The notes beneath the pieces are model-generated. The model was not told the origin of the DNA. It saw nothing but the letters and a program-made list of their open reading frames with translations, and searched no databases. The position numbers and the translations under genes were made by a program. DNA of 64,000 nucleotides from NCBI GenBank assembly GCA_947044405.1, contig CAMRHE010000076.1:6306001-6370000 (forward strand), given 5' to 3'. Shown in pieces: positions 35,263 to 46,309 of this stretch (its first letter is position 1; each line of letters opens with the position of its first letter). The stretch is from Leptodactylus fallax. Lineage: Eukaryota > Chordata > Amphibia > Anura > Leptodactylidae.

Positions 35263-36280
35263 GTTTGGTGTGATATTTACTGTACATAAAATAAGATAAC
35301 TAGCTATATTCAGCCCTTAGTATGAGTAAACACAAGCATAATTAACAAATATGAAGGATCATAACAAAAAATACAGTAGCACTTCAAAGATAAAGAAAAT
35401 TGCAAAAAAAAAAAAAACTATAAAAAAAGCAGAAAGAAAAATATAGTCCAATAAATACATATATAAATAAATGAATGCAAATAAACTAAAATAATTATTT
35501 TCTGTGGCTTTATTTCCATACTAATTTTATTAAATAGTTAATATGTGTCATGTATTAATTGATGAAATTGTATACATTAAGAAATATCACAGCAGACAAC
35601 CCGCTGTTTTAATTCTTTCCATGTTTTCGATAGCTCATTAATTTCCTCTTTTAATGTGACACAGAAATCACGATTGGTAAAACTAATAATAACAACGTTT
35701 ATCATAAATTACCCTGCAAAATGGTTCCTGTTCTACTGCTGATTATAATTTTCAACTTCGCTCGCTTTGTTTCTATTTTGTCTAATTTAATACAATTTTT
35801 GCAAATACATTTTTGAACTTTTTGCCCAACGAGGGCAAAGGTTTTACTGAAAAACAATCAAATGGCTCAGAAAATGATTGATGTGTTTTTAAATACATCT
35901 AATGGCTTACGTAATTTGAAAGGTTACGGTTTCAAATGTAAAAGCACACAATTCCAATTGCCGAGGGAAATAATTTTATAAATATGTGAATTTCCATAGT
36001 TCTTGAAATAGAATGTCTAGTGTACATCAGCCTGAGAAAATCCGCAAAAAAATGGAAAATTTAAATGTCAGTTTGACACATTGAAAATATTTGGTTTATG
36101 ACATTTATTTCTAATTTCTTACTATGGGAAATTAATTTAGGAGAAATCAAATTAGTTATTGTGTATATTTCTAAAATGTGACATATATTTTTGCCTATTT
36201 TGGTATTGTTCAGTTTTAACATATTTGTTGTACGCTTGAGCTGAAATTAATTGGTTTGGTTCATTAAGACTTTCTTTTTA
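35263..36280. other. Repeat-poor A+T-rich island; possible conserved non-coding DNA
   Basis: From about 35480 to 36250 the text is complex, A+T-rich and free of repeats seen elsewhere in the window, with TAATTGATGAAATTG- and GAAATTAATTTAGG-type homeodomain-like cores. No exon, splice-site-bounded frame or domain is visible. Conservation would have to be shown by alignment. Confidence 0.3.
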
Positions 36281-37205
36281 ACAATTGCAGGCAGCCTGGA
36301 TATCAGCTGTTCTCCAGGCATTTTTTTTAGAAACCCCTAATAAGTAGCTGATATCAATATGAAAACAGTGGCCACTACAGCAGAAATGTGGTACTGCATG
36401 ACAGCAAGGGTGTACAAGGTGGCAAAAGGGGCAGAGAGGGTTGGTTATGGTATTAAAACCTACTTATTATGCCCTTACTCCGCCTGGCTCATGCCCACAC
36501 TCTCCTCAGGCTGCTCAAAGTTTGATAGTCTATAGGCAATGCCCCTTAATTCAGATGGGGTAATGGGACCCCTGTTTTTCTGATTGTGGAAGTCTAAAGT
36601 CAGCCATATGCATTAGATTTTTATTTGCTGCAATGACTGATTTGGGCATTTGGGTGCTGTATCCGTAATTTGCAGTTCCCTCTAAACTGGTGAGTATAGC
36701 TGCCATACACTGCACACAGTAAGTACAGGGGAATCTGCTCTACAACTGTCTATTTATCACTCAGAACCAGCCCCAGGGCCTTGCAGGACATATATAGAGA
36801 AGTATTGAACTGTGCTGATGTGAATAAAGTGCTTGTGTTGTGTAGAAAGACTTTTATTCAGTTCCAGTGCCAGTCTAAGGTTAAGGACATACTTAGCAAA
36901 ATTCTTGTTGCTTGTAAAAAACGCTTGTTTTTTTTAACACTTTTTCATTACATTTTTCATTTTTTCCTCTCTTCATATCAGTCTATGAAGAAAGCGGGGC
37001 AGGTAAAATTAACATGATGCATTTAAAAAAAAAAAAAAAAAGTGTTTTCTGCAGTTTTCTATTTATCAAAAAAAGCTAAGTTTCTGCAATGTGTGGACTC
37101 ATCCTAAGTCTGTGTTTTTTTTGTCTTATCTCCTCCACTTGCTCCTCACTTCTACCTCTTCCCGCTTCATAGACTTGTATAGAAATGCATAATCTGAGTC
37201 ATGTC
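36281..37205. other. Non-coding DNA with short repeat pieces
   Basis: 36595-36700 resembles the GCCATACACATTAGA-type element found at 39513 and 55057. Elsewhere no gene or defined repeat; an A-run lies at 37024-37040. Confidence 0.35.
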
Positions 37206-37210
37206 ACCTG

Positions 37211-37625
37211 TAGAGACGGACAAACCTCATAAGATTTGTTTTGATGACTATTTGGGAGGATTGGACCTCTCGTCCGTTTCAGACCAAACCAGAAGTGCTA
37301 TCTTCCTGCCTCTAGCTGATGTTATGTGCCCTGGTGTCACTGCTGTGGCCTGCCTTTGGGTCTCAGTTGTCATGTGGGTTGCACTGACATCATGATGCTT
37401 TGACCCAGTGTCATGATGTCATAATGTGGGGGACCGCCGGAATCTAAGTAGAGGTGAGGCAAGGTGAGTATAAGTGTTAGTTATTTTTATTCACCTCTCC
37501 TGGGCCTCCACTTATTATTCTCTGGGGTCTGAAGAGTAGTATAATAGTGTTTCATGGGTGATGAACCCCAAAAGTTTTGGGTCCAGCTCAAACCAAAACT
37601 TGGAAAATTCAGTTTGCTCATCCGA
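37211..37625. repeat. GAGATGAGC family, copy 3
   Basis: Starts TAGAGACGGACAAACCTCAT. It shares with the other copies the middle with GATGTCATGATG-like words, AGGTGAGTATAAGTG, TTATTCTCTGGGGTCTGAAG and the end TTTGCTCATCCGAG (37613-37626). Confidence 0.65.
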
Positions 37626-37684
37626 GGCAGATGTCTGATTACTGTGCTGTGACTTTAACGAGCTGTCCACTTTTGTGTCCATCA

Positions 37685-37786
37685 CATGACCATGGACTGT
37701 ATTTCACATGACCATGGACTGTATATCACATGACCATGGACTGTACATCACATGACCATGGACTGTACATCACATGACCATGGACT
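37685..37786. repeat. 22-bp tandem repeat, about 4.6 copies
   Basis: Exact-period array of CATGACCATGGACTGTATNTCA-type units starting at 37685, 37707, 37729, 37751 and 37773, the last one partial. The copies differ at one or two positions only, which indicates recent amplification. Confidence 0.93.
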
Positions 37787-37787
37787 G

Positions 37788-39010
37788 ATTTTTATCCACT
37801 GGAAGTAAGAAAAATGAATGACAGCAAGCAGAGGTTTCTGATACAGAAAGTATATTGGAAAATTGTAGAACTTTTCAGTATACAAACAATAACATATGTC
37901 TCTTAGTATTGGTCGGAAAGCGGACAATCCCTTTAAGCAATAAAATAGGTTGTAGAAGTTTACATACTCTAAAGTGTAGCTTCTCATTCGCAAATTTTTC
38001 AAGTCATAGTTAAAATCAAATGACTTCTGTGTAATATCAGTCACCAGTTATCCGCTCATCCATTCCGAGTGTCGTGTTCTTGAATGCTCCAATTTACTTT
38101 AAAAAAAATTAAGAACCGAAACAATGATAATAAAAATGTTATTTGACAAATAACATGATTGTAGTAATACAAGAACCATTTTACCTGACACATGCTTAAT
38201 TCTTCTCCAGACAGATTGCTAATTTAAAAGTTTTATCTGTCGCTAAGATAAATACTTAATAGAATCCAAAACATTATTAATATTAAAAGTGATGTATCCC
38301 TATGATGCGCTCACAATGCCGCTCATTTGTCTAAGACTGGAATGTTCCAGCAAACGGAATAATCTTTCATTTATAGGACGTGATTATTTTAAAAGAAAGA
38401 TATCTGAGTACTACCAAGAACAGAGACCGAAAGAGATAAAAACACAAAAACTTTATTTATACAAGAATCAATAGTCGTTTACAAATAATTGTGTGCCGTA
38501 ATCTAGAAGCTGCTAAACCCAACGCCATCGCCTGTCTTGTCATAATATGCTCTGCTAATTTGTAGCAGTTTATCAACACATTGTCTTCTAACCTGTCAAC
38601 AGCCCGTTACCGATCCAGTAATGAGACAAATACTGAGTGAATGTTCTCAGCATAGATTTATGTTAGTTGTACATTAAGAAGCTCCGAGGAGTCTAAGACT
38701 CAACTCAAAAGTGACTGAAGTTAAGTAAAGCATTTCCAAGTAGAAATCAATGAAGCTAATCAGAGAATCTCCCTTCCACATTCCTCATTCAGCAGTCTTG
38801 GAAATGCTTGAATATCACAAATGAAGAAGTCATTAAGCATTTGGCTGCTTCTAAACTTAAAGATGATTATGCAACTTTTTATTTTTTGTTGCATTAAAAG
38901 TCAATATTAAAGGGATACCTGGGAGAAAAGCATAGTATCCCATAAGAATGTGCCTGAGCTAATGTATAGCAAAAAGTCTGGAATGCCCAAGATGACAACC
39001 ACAGACCTTC
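37788..39010. other. Repeat-poor island; possible conserved non-coding DNA
   Basis: From about 38040 to 38880 there is no match to other parts of the window and composition is complex and A+T-rich. The frames here (for example 38289-38474) have no domain. No exon is recognised. Confidence 0.3.
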
Positions 39011-39012
39011 TT

Positions 39013-39512
39013 AAAGGGAGTCTAACAGCAGAACCAAGCATATCAGTCCTTTCCCGCAGATAGATAGGTTAGGTTCACCTGAATCTAACAGTGTTTTACT
39101 TTTGTTAATAGCTGCCTCAGTTGCAGAGATATCGCTGTTTTTTGCTCTTTGGAGTGAGAAGGGCATTGTCATTGCTCCAGAGAGACAATTGTCAACGTCC
39201 TCATTGCTACAATGAGCTTTTTTGTATTTTTTATCGACTCAGATAGATAGGTTAGGGTCACCTGAATCTAATGGTGTTTTCCCCTTGTGTATCACCGCCC
39301 CTGTTCCCGAGATATCACCAGTTTTGTAAATATGCAAAGGAGCTCTGTTGCAATGTGGGTGTTACTGCTTACCTCTTTGGAGCAATAGCAACACCTTTGT
39401 TGCTCCAAAGAGGCAGCGATTCACAAGGGGAAAACACTGTTTAATTCAGGTAACCCTAACCTATCTGTGGGCTATGCTGATATGCTGGGTTCTGGTGACA
39501 GACTCTCATTAA
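39013..39512. repeat. Hairpin (foldback) element, family H2, copy 2
   Basis: It begins TTAAAGGGAGTCTAACAGC and ends GGTGACAGACTCTCATTAAA. The motif AGATAGATAGGTTAGG plus TCACCTGAATCTAA occurs twice in direct orientation (39058 and 39241) and once more inverted near the right end (39443-39475), so the copy is longer than the one at 27489. The extra direct block suggests rearrangement or one element inserted into another. Confidence 0.75.
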
Positions 39513-39745
39513 AGTGGCCATACACATTAGATAGCTGTCAGCCAAATACTCGTTCCCCATACACATGCACTATTGGCCAAGTTTGCATGTGTTGACAATG
39601 GGGAGAACCACTAGTAGACACTTCTATCAGCTGGTTATCTCCCATAGAACAAAAGGCTCAGGCAAATGAAATCCCAACAGCTGATATCAAGAGAGGGTCT
39701 GGTCAACCAGTCCTGGAGAAATAGGCAGCTTTGGACCTTTATTTG
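39513..39745. repeat. GTGGCCATACACATTAGA element
   Basis: Starts AAAGTGGCCATACACATTAG directly after the H2 element. Related starts lie at 55057 (AAAGCTGGCCATACACTTAC) and 36595. No coding capacity; probably a short non-autonomous element, with the right end not placed. Confidence 0.5.
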
Positions 39746-40303
39746 ATATTTATTAGCAGCTTTAACCCTGTGTGTTCCGGTGTTTTATTGCTTCCTGTAA
39801 ATCATAGGCCCCCAAGGTTTTGTGCCCTGTGCACAACCTTCAACTATGACTGGAGGCCGAGAGCCACATTCAATTAAAAAAAGAAGGAGACTTGGGAAAA
39901 GTAGAACAGTGGAACTGTAATATGCCATCTAAATTGGCAGTATTAAGAGGTTCAGATATACATTCACTATTGCCAGTATTTATGTCATATTGCCACTGGT
40001 GCTTATGGCCATAACTGAGGGCTTCTATGGTAAACCACAAAGATGAGGGTTGCGAGCCACATGTTGCACTTGAGCTGCTGTCTGAGGATCACGACTGTAG
40101 ATAAAATAGGTTATGGCAAACCCATCATCCCTGCCATTACCTGTAATGGGATTGAATTTGTACTCTGCCTGTAACATGCATGCTAGTGCATATGCCAGCA
40201 GCCGGTTCTGTGCATTTTACTGCAAATGGGGTTCTCCAGGCTCATTCTGAAATGTTCAAGGCATAGTCAAATTCTAAGGGTAGATGAGGTACATATATAG
40301 TAG
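39746..40303. other. Unrecognised non-coding DNA
   Basis: No gene, domain or defined repeat is seen. Confidence 0.35.
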
Positions 40304-40304
40304 G

Positions 40305-40756
40305 TAGAGATGAGCAAACCTTCCAAGATTTGTTTCATTTTGCGTGGCTCGGGTCCCTGATTTGTTTCGGATCAAACAAGTTCAGTATAAACAGAAAGTG
40401 AAATTATTATACTCTGGGGTCTCTCCAGATCTCAGAGAATAATAGGTGGAGGCCCAAAAATCCTCCTTGCAGTGTCCAGCGCTCTCTCTTGGTTTCCTTG
40501 GTGATGCTATGATGCTCGATGTACCCATGTGATCGCTTTGGCCCATTCAAAGGCCTCAGCAGTTACCCCAAGTGCATGACATCATCAGAGAGCGTCATAC
40601 GCCCAAAAGGGTAAGCGAAAAATGTTTTTTTTTCTTTTTTTTACACCTCCCCTGGGTCTCCAACTATTATTATAGTATTATAATTTACTGCAATGCATGT
40701 GGCATTGGCAATTTTAGTTTTATTAAAATATTGGGTCAAACCAAATTTGGAACAAA
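40305..40756. repeat. GAGATGAGC family, copy 4, abutting the piggyBac element
   Basis: Starts TAGAGATGAGCAAACCTTCC and carries the paired TACTCTGGGGTCTC and complementary blocks. It reaches ATTGGGTCAAACCAAATTTGG near 40750, where the family would approach its right end. The piggyBac element begins at the TTAA at 40757, so piggyBac probably inserted into this copy. Confidence 0.65.
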
Positions 40757-40804
40757 TTAACCTTCCTCTAGTGTTAGCTTTCTGTTACTCTTTCTTATGT
40801 TAAC

Positions 40805-40820
40805 GGGTCGGTTTTGACCC
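40805..40820. promoter_or_regulatory. 16-bp palindrome L1 of the piggyBac element
   Basis: GGGTCGGTTTTGACCC, arms GGGTC/GACCC with a 6-base centre, 44 bases from the left tip of the element. Three more sites of the same design lie in the element. They may be transposase binding sites; this is inference. Confidence 0.6.
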
Positions 40821-41156
40821 GTGTCTTAAATCACCCCTAGGATACCCTAAAAACAGTTATTTATGATCCAATTTGTTTCTTACCTCTTAGTTACCTTGTT
40901 AGGGTTTCTCATCCATGGAAGGATTGATTTTAATATTTTTGTTGTGGCCCCCTGGGCCTTTCATTTGAGAGCGTACCCTTCATTTTCAATATAAAAATAT
41001 TGTCAAATGAACCTCAAGAGAATAATATAAACTTAAAAAAGTTTGTTATATTACCTGACTATTACTGAAGGGTTTTAGAACACATTTCTTAAATGTAAAA
41101 AAAATATACATATATATATTTTATATTATTAACTCTAGTAACATCTATGGTGTTAC

Positions 41157-41172
41157 GGGTCAATTTTGACCC
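41157..41172. promoter_or_regulatory. 16-bp palindrome L2 of the piggyBac element
   Basis: GGGTCAATTTTGACCC, extended palindrome (GGGTCAA/TTGACCC), between the transposase stop (41377) and the left end. Confidence 0.6.
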
Positions 41173-41376
41173 ATATCTAACTACTTTATGAAAAAGGCAA
41201 AAAACAGATTTTTTTTTTTTTATAGAACTTTAATACAAATAAAAGATGAAAATTATATTAACATTAATAGCAATAATAATAAAAAGTAGCTTTTCTAGGT
41301 CAAACAAACAAACAACAATCAATCAAGTAAATCAAATCAACAGAAATCAAGTACTAGTTTTTAGATGCATTAGTAT

Positions 41377-43137
41377 TTAGATGCATGTGTGGCAAAAAGT
41401 GACACTTTTTGTGTGTTCTTTGCAGAGGTATTTTTTGCAGGCGAAGCACGATGTGTTTGTCTTTCTGTCCTTGTTGCTAGGGCAGACCTGACACCTCTTT
41501 CTTTTAGAATCAGGTGGTCTCACTGGGGTTGTGGCTGTTGTGGTTGATGTTGAGGCAGGGCTGGTTGAGGAGGATGCTGGTGATGATGCTCTTTGTGTTG
41601 CTGTGGGTGTGGGCGAAGCACTTGTTGAGCTCTGGAGTTGTCGGACCAAGGCTGCAGTGGCTGGGTCTCGGGGCACCCGTTCCCTTTGGTAAATGTGCGC
41701 CTTGACAAGGGATTCCTCAAGAAACATCCTCCGCTTGTTTTTTTTCTTTGAATTCCATCCTTGGTGAATGTGGGTCCACAACACAAATGCATTGTATGCT
41801 GACACATCAAGGATGTTGGAAAATACAACCATTGGCCATCTCCTAGTCATTCGCTGGCAAGTGTAGGTGGCAGTCAGCTTGTCCAGGTTGTCCACTCCTC
41901 CTTTGTTTTTGTTATAGTCCAGGATGATTCTGGGCTTTTTGTCACTTCCTGATGACACAGCTGCATCTTTGTGAAGTGTGGACATCAGTACCACATTCCG
42001 TCGTTTTTTGGGGCAGTATGAAACAGCAGTTGTGGTGTCTGTAAAAACAAACTTTGAGGAAAGTGGAGCCCTGTCCTTCATCTGCAACAATTCAGCGGGC
42101 AGCTCAGGTTTGTTTTTTTTCACTGTGCCCACCATGGTGATTTTCCTCCTGAGAAGTTCTTGTCCAAGGTCATAGCTGGTAAAAAAATTGTCACAAGTAA
42201 TGTTGTGACCCTGCAGTCCAGTAGTCATATCGAGGACTACACGTTTTCCTCCTGGTTTTTTTCAGGGATGCCGCTTGCAGACTTGCCTGTGTAAATCTGT
42301 AGATTCCATGCATAGCTAGTTTTTGCATCACAGGCTGCCCAGATTTTTATGCCATATTTGCCTGGCTTACTTGGCATGTATTGCCGGAAGGGGCATTTTC
42401 CGCGGAAAGGGAGAAAACGTTCGTCTACTGTCACCTCTGGCCCTGGGTTGAACATCAGTGGAAGGAGCTGCACCCATTTCTCCCAAACATCCCTGATGGG
42501 AGCAAGTTTGTCAGATTTTGTTCTGGTGTCTCTGTTGTCAAATCTGAGGATATCATTTGAAACTTTTGAAGTGACATTGTTGCCCGGAAAATATTCCTGC
42601 CTGTCGATGCGTCCCAGAGACTATCAGTGGCCTCATTGCAGGATTTGTACACTCCAGCAAGGAGAAGAACACCAATGTAGGCATCCAGGTCATCATCATG
42701 AAGGTCATTCCACATGTTGCCGTGGACTTTTTTTTCCTTCAAGGTTTGTCATAGCAATAATGACTTTTTTTATTGACAATGGTATAAACAGATCAAAACA
42801 TGTCTTGATGTCACTTACTCTTGTCACAGCAAACCTTGTGATCCCAGGGGTTATTTTTATGACATTTGCAGCATCTGCCCTGCCATGTACATCTGGAGGT
42901 ACTGAGCTCCAAATGATCTTGCCACTTTTGAATTTGAATCTTTCAGCGGGAGCAGCTTCAGCATCGGTGACCTCCTCATCAGACTGATCAGAACTGTCTG
43001 TGTCTTCCGCTTGATACTCCACTCATCTTCCTCCTCAGAAACCTGTTCATCTGTATCAGTTTGCTGCTGTGTGTCCTCTGATTCATTATCATCCAAGATA
43101 TAATCCAGAATTTGGCTTGCATCTAATCTTCTCCTCA
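41377..43137 (-). pseudogene. piggyBac transposase, all domains present, about four frameshifts
   Basis: The likely start is the ATG at 43135-43137 (MRRRLDASQILDYIL). Five minus-strand segments follow one another in changing frames. First comes an acidic N-terminus (ILDDNESEDT and then SSDQSDEEVTDAE). Next is the core with HGNMWNDLHDDDLDAYIGVL (from 42742). TVDERFLPFRGK follows with the first catalytic Asp (residue 17 of 42473-42237), then ITCDNFFTSYDLG with the second and KGGVDNLDK with the third (residues 13 and 113 of 42228-41377). A Ser/Thr/Pro-rich linker leads to a Cys/His-rich C-terminal domain (CQVC, CFAC, CKEH and CHTC). Breaks lie near 43020, in the T-run at 42727-42735, near 42550 and near 42245. 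The DDD triad and C-terminal zinc domain are those known for piggyBac. Confidence 0.93.
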
Positions 43138-43330
43138 TTGTTGCATGGTGTAAACTGAAGATGTATACTCTGCAAAGTACCAACTGTAAGCTGATTTGGC
43201 CATACATGCCTGGACATGTCCCTAACTCAAGTTGTTGGAGGTAGAGCTGGCTGTGGGCTGTTGGTTTATATTGTGTTTATGAGTTCAGTTTTGGGACTTA
43301 TTATTGTTTTTTTACTCTTATATTAGACCT

Positions 43331-43346
43331 GGGTCGAAACTGACCC
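43331..43346. promoter_or_regulatory. 16-bp palindrome R1 of the piggyBac element
   Basis: GGGTCGAAACTGACCC, about 190 bases upstream of the likely transposase start (43137), where it could also overlap the promoter of the gene. Confidence 0.6.
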
Positions 43347-43508
43347 CAACAACATAAATGTTATAATTTTAATAAGAGCATTTTACAATTTAGTAAAATA
43401 GTTTTATTTTATTGTATTTTGTTTAAAAATAAGTTCCTGAAAAAGTCAAAAAGTCTTGATGCAATAAACAAATGTATGTAGAATTTGTATGCATTTAAAA
43501 CCTAAAAC

Positions 43509-43524
43509 GGGTCGGTCACGACCC
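43509..43524. promoter_or_regulatory. 16-bp palindrome R2 of the piggyBac element
   Basis: GGGTCGGTCACGACCC, 18 bases from the right tip, immediately inside the inverted repeat. Confidence 0.6.
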
Positions 43525-43546
43525 TAACACTAGAGGAAGGTTTTAA

Positions 43547-43804
43547 TTACAATATATTAAAAGGATGTTTCAAATTTAACTTTTTTTAAAAATTGTCCCA
43601 ACAACATTCAACTTATTACTGAGTTATAGCTCAACATTCATGAAAATCAAGGCTAAATAGTCAAATAAGGACACAATACAAGGTTCCAAGTACAGCAGAG
43701 CAAGTATGCATGCTGGAAGCGGTTTTACAGCAGCTGGAGTGCCGAAGATTGCCTATCCCTGCACTAGAGGAACCATTTTCCAACAAGGAACCCTTATTTG
43801 CATA
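43547..43804. other. Unrecognised non-coding DNA
   Basis: Short interval between the piggyBac element and an L2 tail; GGAGTGCCGAAGATTGCCTA at 43738-43757 looks like part of a common dispersed repeat, but this cannot be shown from the window. Confidence 0.35.
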
Positions 43805-44425
43805 TTCTTCCCAAGACTTCTCCCGTGCATCCCCCATAATCTGGAACTCCTTACCAAGACACATAAGACTGACCCCCACAGTTGCAAGCTTCAAGAAGGC
43901 CTTGAAGATTCACCTATTCAGGAAGGCCTACAACCTCTAATAACACTACTGTCACCACACCACCATCTGTACAGTCTCTCCCCCACCTTCTGTCTCTATC
44001 CCTCTTCTCTCATAGACTGTAAGCCCTTGCGGGCAGGGCCCTCTATCCCACTGTGACAGTTGGTCAATGTTAGTATTATACTTGTCTTGTATATTTTGTG
44101 TACTGTATGTAAACCCTCAAATGTAAAGCACCATGGAATTAATATAATAATGTACAGCACCATGGAATTAATATAATAATGTACAGCATCATGGAATTAA
44201 TATAATAATGTACAGCACCATGGAATTAATATAATGTACAGCACCATGGAATTAATATAATAATGTACAGCACCATGGAATTAATATAATAATGTACAGC
44301 ACCATGGAATTAATATAATAATGTACAGCACCATGGAATTAATATAATAATGTACAGCACCATGGAATTAATATAATAATGTACAGCACCATGGAATTAA
44401 TGGTGCTATATAAATAAACAACAAT
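43805..44425 (+). mobile_element. L2-clade LINE 3' end, subfamily A, with amplified tail
   Basis: The C-terminal codons of the L2 reverse-transcriptase protein are present (IIWNSLPRHIRLTPTVASF, then KKALKIHLFRKAYNL and a stop at 43938-43940). The 3' untranslated region follows with AGACTGTAAGCCCTTGCGGG at 44013-44032 and the tail AAAGCACCATGGAATTAAT. The tail has been expanded into a tandem array (44127-44400) before the normal end GGTGCTATATAAATAA and an AAT run. Confidence 0.88.
44127..44400. repeat. 29-bp minisatellite made from the L2 tail
   Basis: Ten head-to-tail copies of CACCATGGAATTAATATAAT plus AATGTACAG, period 29, with one 26-base copy around 44219-44245 and one C-to-T variant at about 44188. 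The units are almost identical, so the expansion is young compared with the L2 copy itself. Confidence 0.95.
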
Positions 44426-44435
44426 AATAATAATA

Positions 44436-45384
44436 TTCTTTCCCTAACCACCTAAGATCTCAAGTACAATGTATTTTTCCTTAATTGATAAAATTCTGGC
44501 ACCTATGGAGACCATACACCTGTGCAGGTTCTCACCACCTGTAGAGTTTAACCTGGACAAATCCCTGGATGTGTGGCATGAAATGACCAGCTTTGATATA
44601 AAACGTAATTGTGTGTGATACTCTGTCAGGGGTTGTTTATCCTATATGTGTCTATATGTGGCCACCCAGTGGCTGTGACGCGAGTTGCTGCCTGTCGAAG
44701 TTTTCATGTCACTACAACATATCAAACTCGTATTGTGATAAATAAGGTCCTCTTTTTGGAAAATGTAAGATGTATACATCTCAGAGTAAAAATAATTGCC
44801 TTGATATTAGGCTTAGATGATTGTGACATAAGAACATAGGTAATGAGTATATTCGTTATATTAAAGGCAAATATTTTACAATTACTAGAATTTAATTTCA
44901 ATCTAAAAAACTAATGTCACCAAATAATATATTGATGAATTGACCACAGGCATAATGTTCCTTTTAATTTTTGTTTTTTTTTTTTCTTTAGGACCTTTGT
45001 AACCCTATGGAGTCCTTGGGGACACAGTGTGTCAAGTAACAATGTCTTGATGTGTCCCACATGTATATTAAGGTAACTAAGATTGACATCAGTAAATAAT
45101 ATAAATAAACAACCCTAAGTGTGGGGCAATTAAAACCACTGTGAGAAAGTGTCTTAAAGGGGATTACATCGGGCATAAATAGGGGAGATAATGTTTCAGT
45201 AGGTACCATTATGGAAAAAAACTGGCCTCATTAATATTATTATTATTTATTTTTTTTTTTTGTTTAGCTCATAAGAATATTCCAAGACAAATTATTTGAC
45301 ATTTCATGTTGGAAGAAATCTAAGTTATGACTTAGTCCCTGGCAGTATATAGGGAATTTGTTAACAGATACTTACATGTTATTT
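44436..45384. other. Unrecognised non-coding DNA
   Basis: No domain or repeat recognised; an ATT/T-rich run lies at 45233-45261. Confidence 0.4.
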
Positions 45385-45600
45385 ATGTATCTTATATAGC
45401 ACCAACATATTCCGCAGCGCTTTACTGTTTCTAGTAGGGCTCACAGTCTAAATTCCCTATGAGTATGTCTCTGGAGTGAGGGGGAAACTCAAGCAAACAG
45501 AGAACATACAAACTCCATGTAAATGTTGTCCTTGGTTAGAATCGAACCAAAGACCCCAGTGCGGCAAGGTAACAGCGCTAACCAATGTGGATTTTAACAT
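45385..45600 (-). mobile_element. V-SINE, minus strand
   Basis: Tail AAAGCGCTGCGGAATATGTT (complement of about 45405-45424), central V-domain (ACTCCATGTAAATGTTGTCC at 45512-45531 as its plus-strand image) and a tRNA-like head with B-box-like GGTTCGATTCTAAC on the minus strand near 45535-45548. The head runs to about 45590. Shorter and more diverged in the V-domain than the copy at 24103-24345. Confidence 0.8.
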
Positions 45601-46304
45601 AACTTGATCTCTTGCAGATAATATAAATAATATATCAGCCCCAGTTACAGGTGGGATCAACAAAAGAAAATAATAAGAAGAATAATGCGATGTTGAAAAG
45701 TCCCCCAGAGGTCTTTTAGGACCTTCAGGAAACATACACTAACGCAAAACGACTGTAGGCCAAATATTGCACACTGTACCAACATACGCTGCAATAAAGA
45801 AGATTTATTACATTTGGTGAGCAGTTTTCCCTCTACGCTGTGCGCTCTGGAAATAATAGTGTTAAAACATACTATACCCTGCAGACAGGTATAGCTGTAA
45901 CTGGGTTTATTGACATCACTAGCATGTTGTTTTAACTCTTTGCTTTCCCAGCTGCCTAGCTCACTGTTGAGTGCTGCAAGTTATCCTATCTTCTGGGAAA
46001 ATTTCTGTGTGATTATTACAGAGTTCCCCCGTGTCTGTAACAGGAAAATCTGGGGTCAGAATGAAAAATACACAAAAAATAAATAAATAAATAAATAAAA
46101 ATGCACACCTCCCTCTTTTTAAAAAAAAAAAAAATTCCAGGATATTAAAAAAATACCAAAAATAAAAGTGAGAAAAAATTAAAGCCCTTAGAAAAAAAGG
46201 CACAAAATTATTTGCAAAAAACAGCAACAAAAAGCATGTTATTTCTTGCCAACTGCTCTAAAAAAAACAAAAATATGTGGTTATAAAGCGTGGAAAAATA
46301 GCAG
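45601..46304. other. Unrecognised non-coding DNA
   Basis: Includes an AAAT run at 46079-46099 and a T/A-rich tract to 46135. No gene. Confidence 0.4.
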
Positions 46305-46309
46305 ATGAG

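Larger units (their letters stand above)
40761..43542 (-). mobile_element. piggyBac-type DNA transposon with complete ends
   Basis: TTAA, the piggyBac target, flanks the element (40757-40760 and 43543-43546). The ends are inverted repeats starting CCTTCCTCTAGTGTTAG, although the right end has two extra T/A bases before TTAA. The piggyBac transposase gene lies on the minus strand. Four 16-bp palindromes of form GGGTC-N6-GACCC occur near the ends (see separate entries). At about 2.8 kb the length is normal for an autonomous piggyBac copy. Frameshifts in the gene make it non-autonomous now. Confidence 0.95.
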
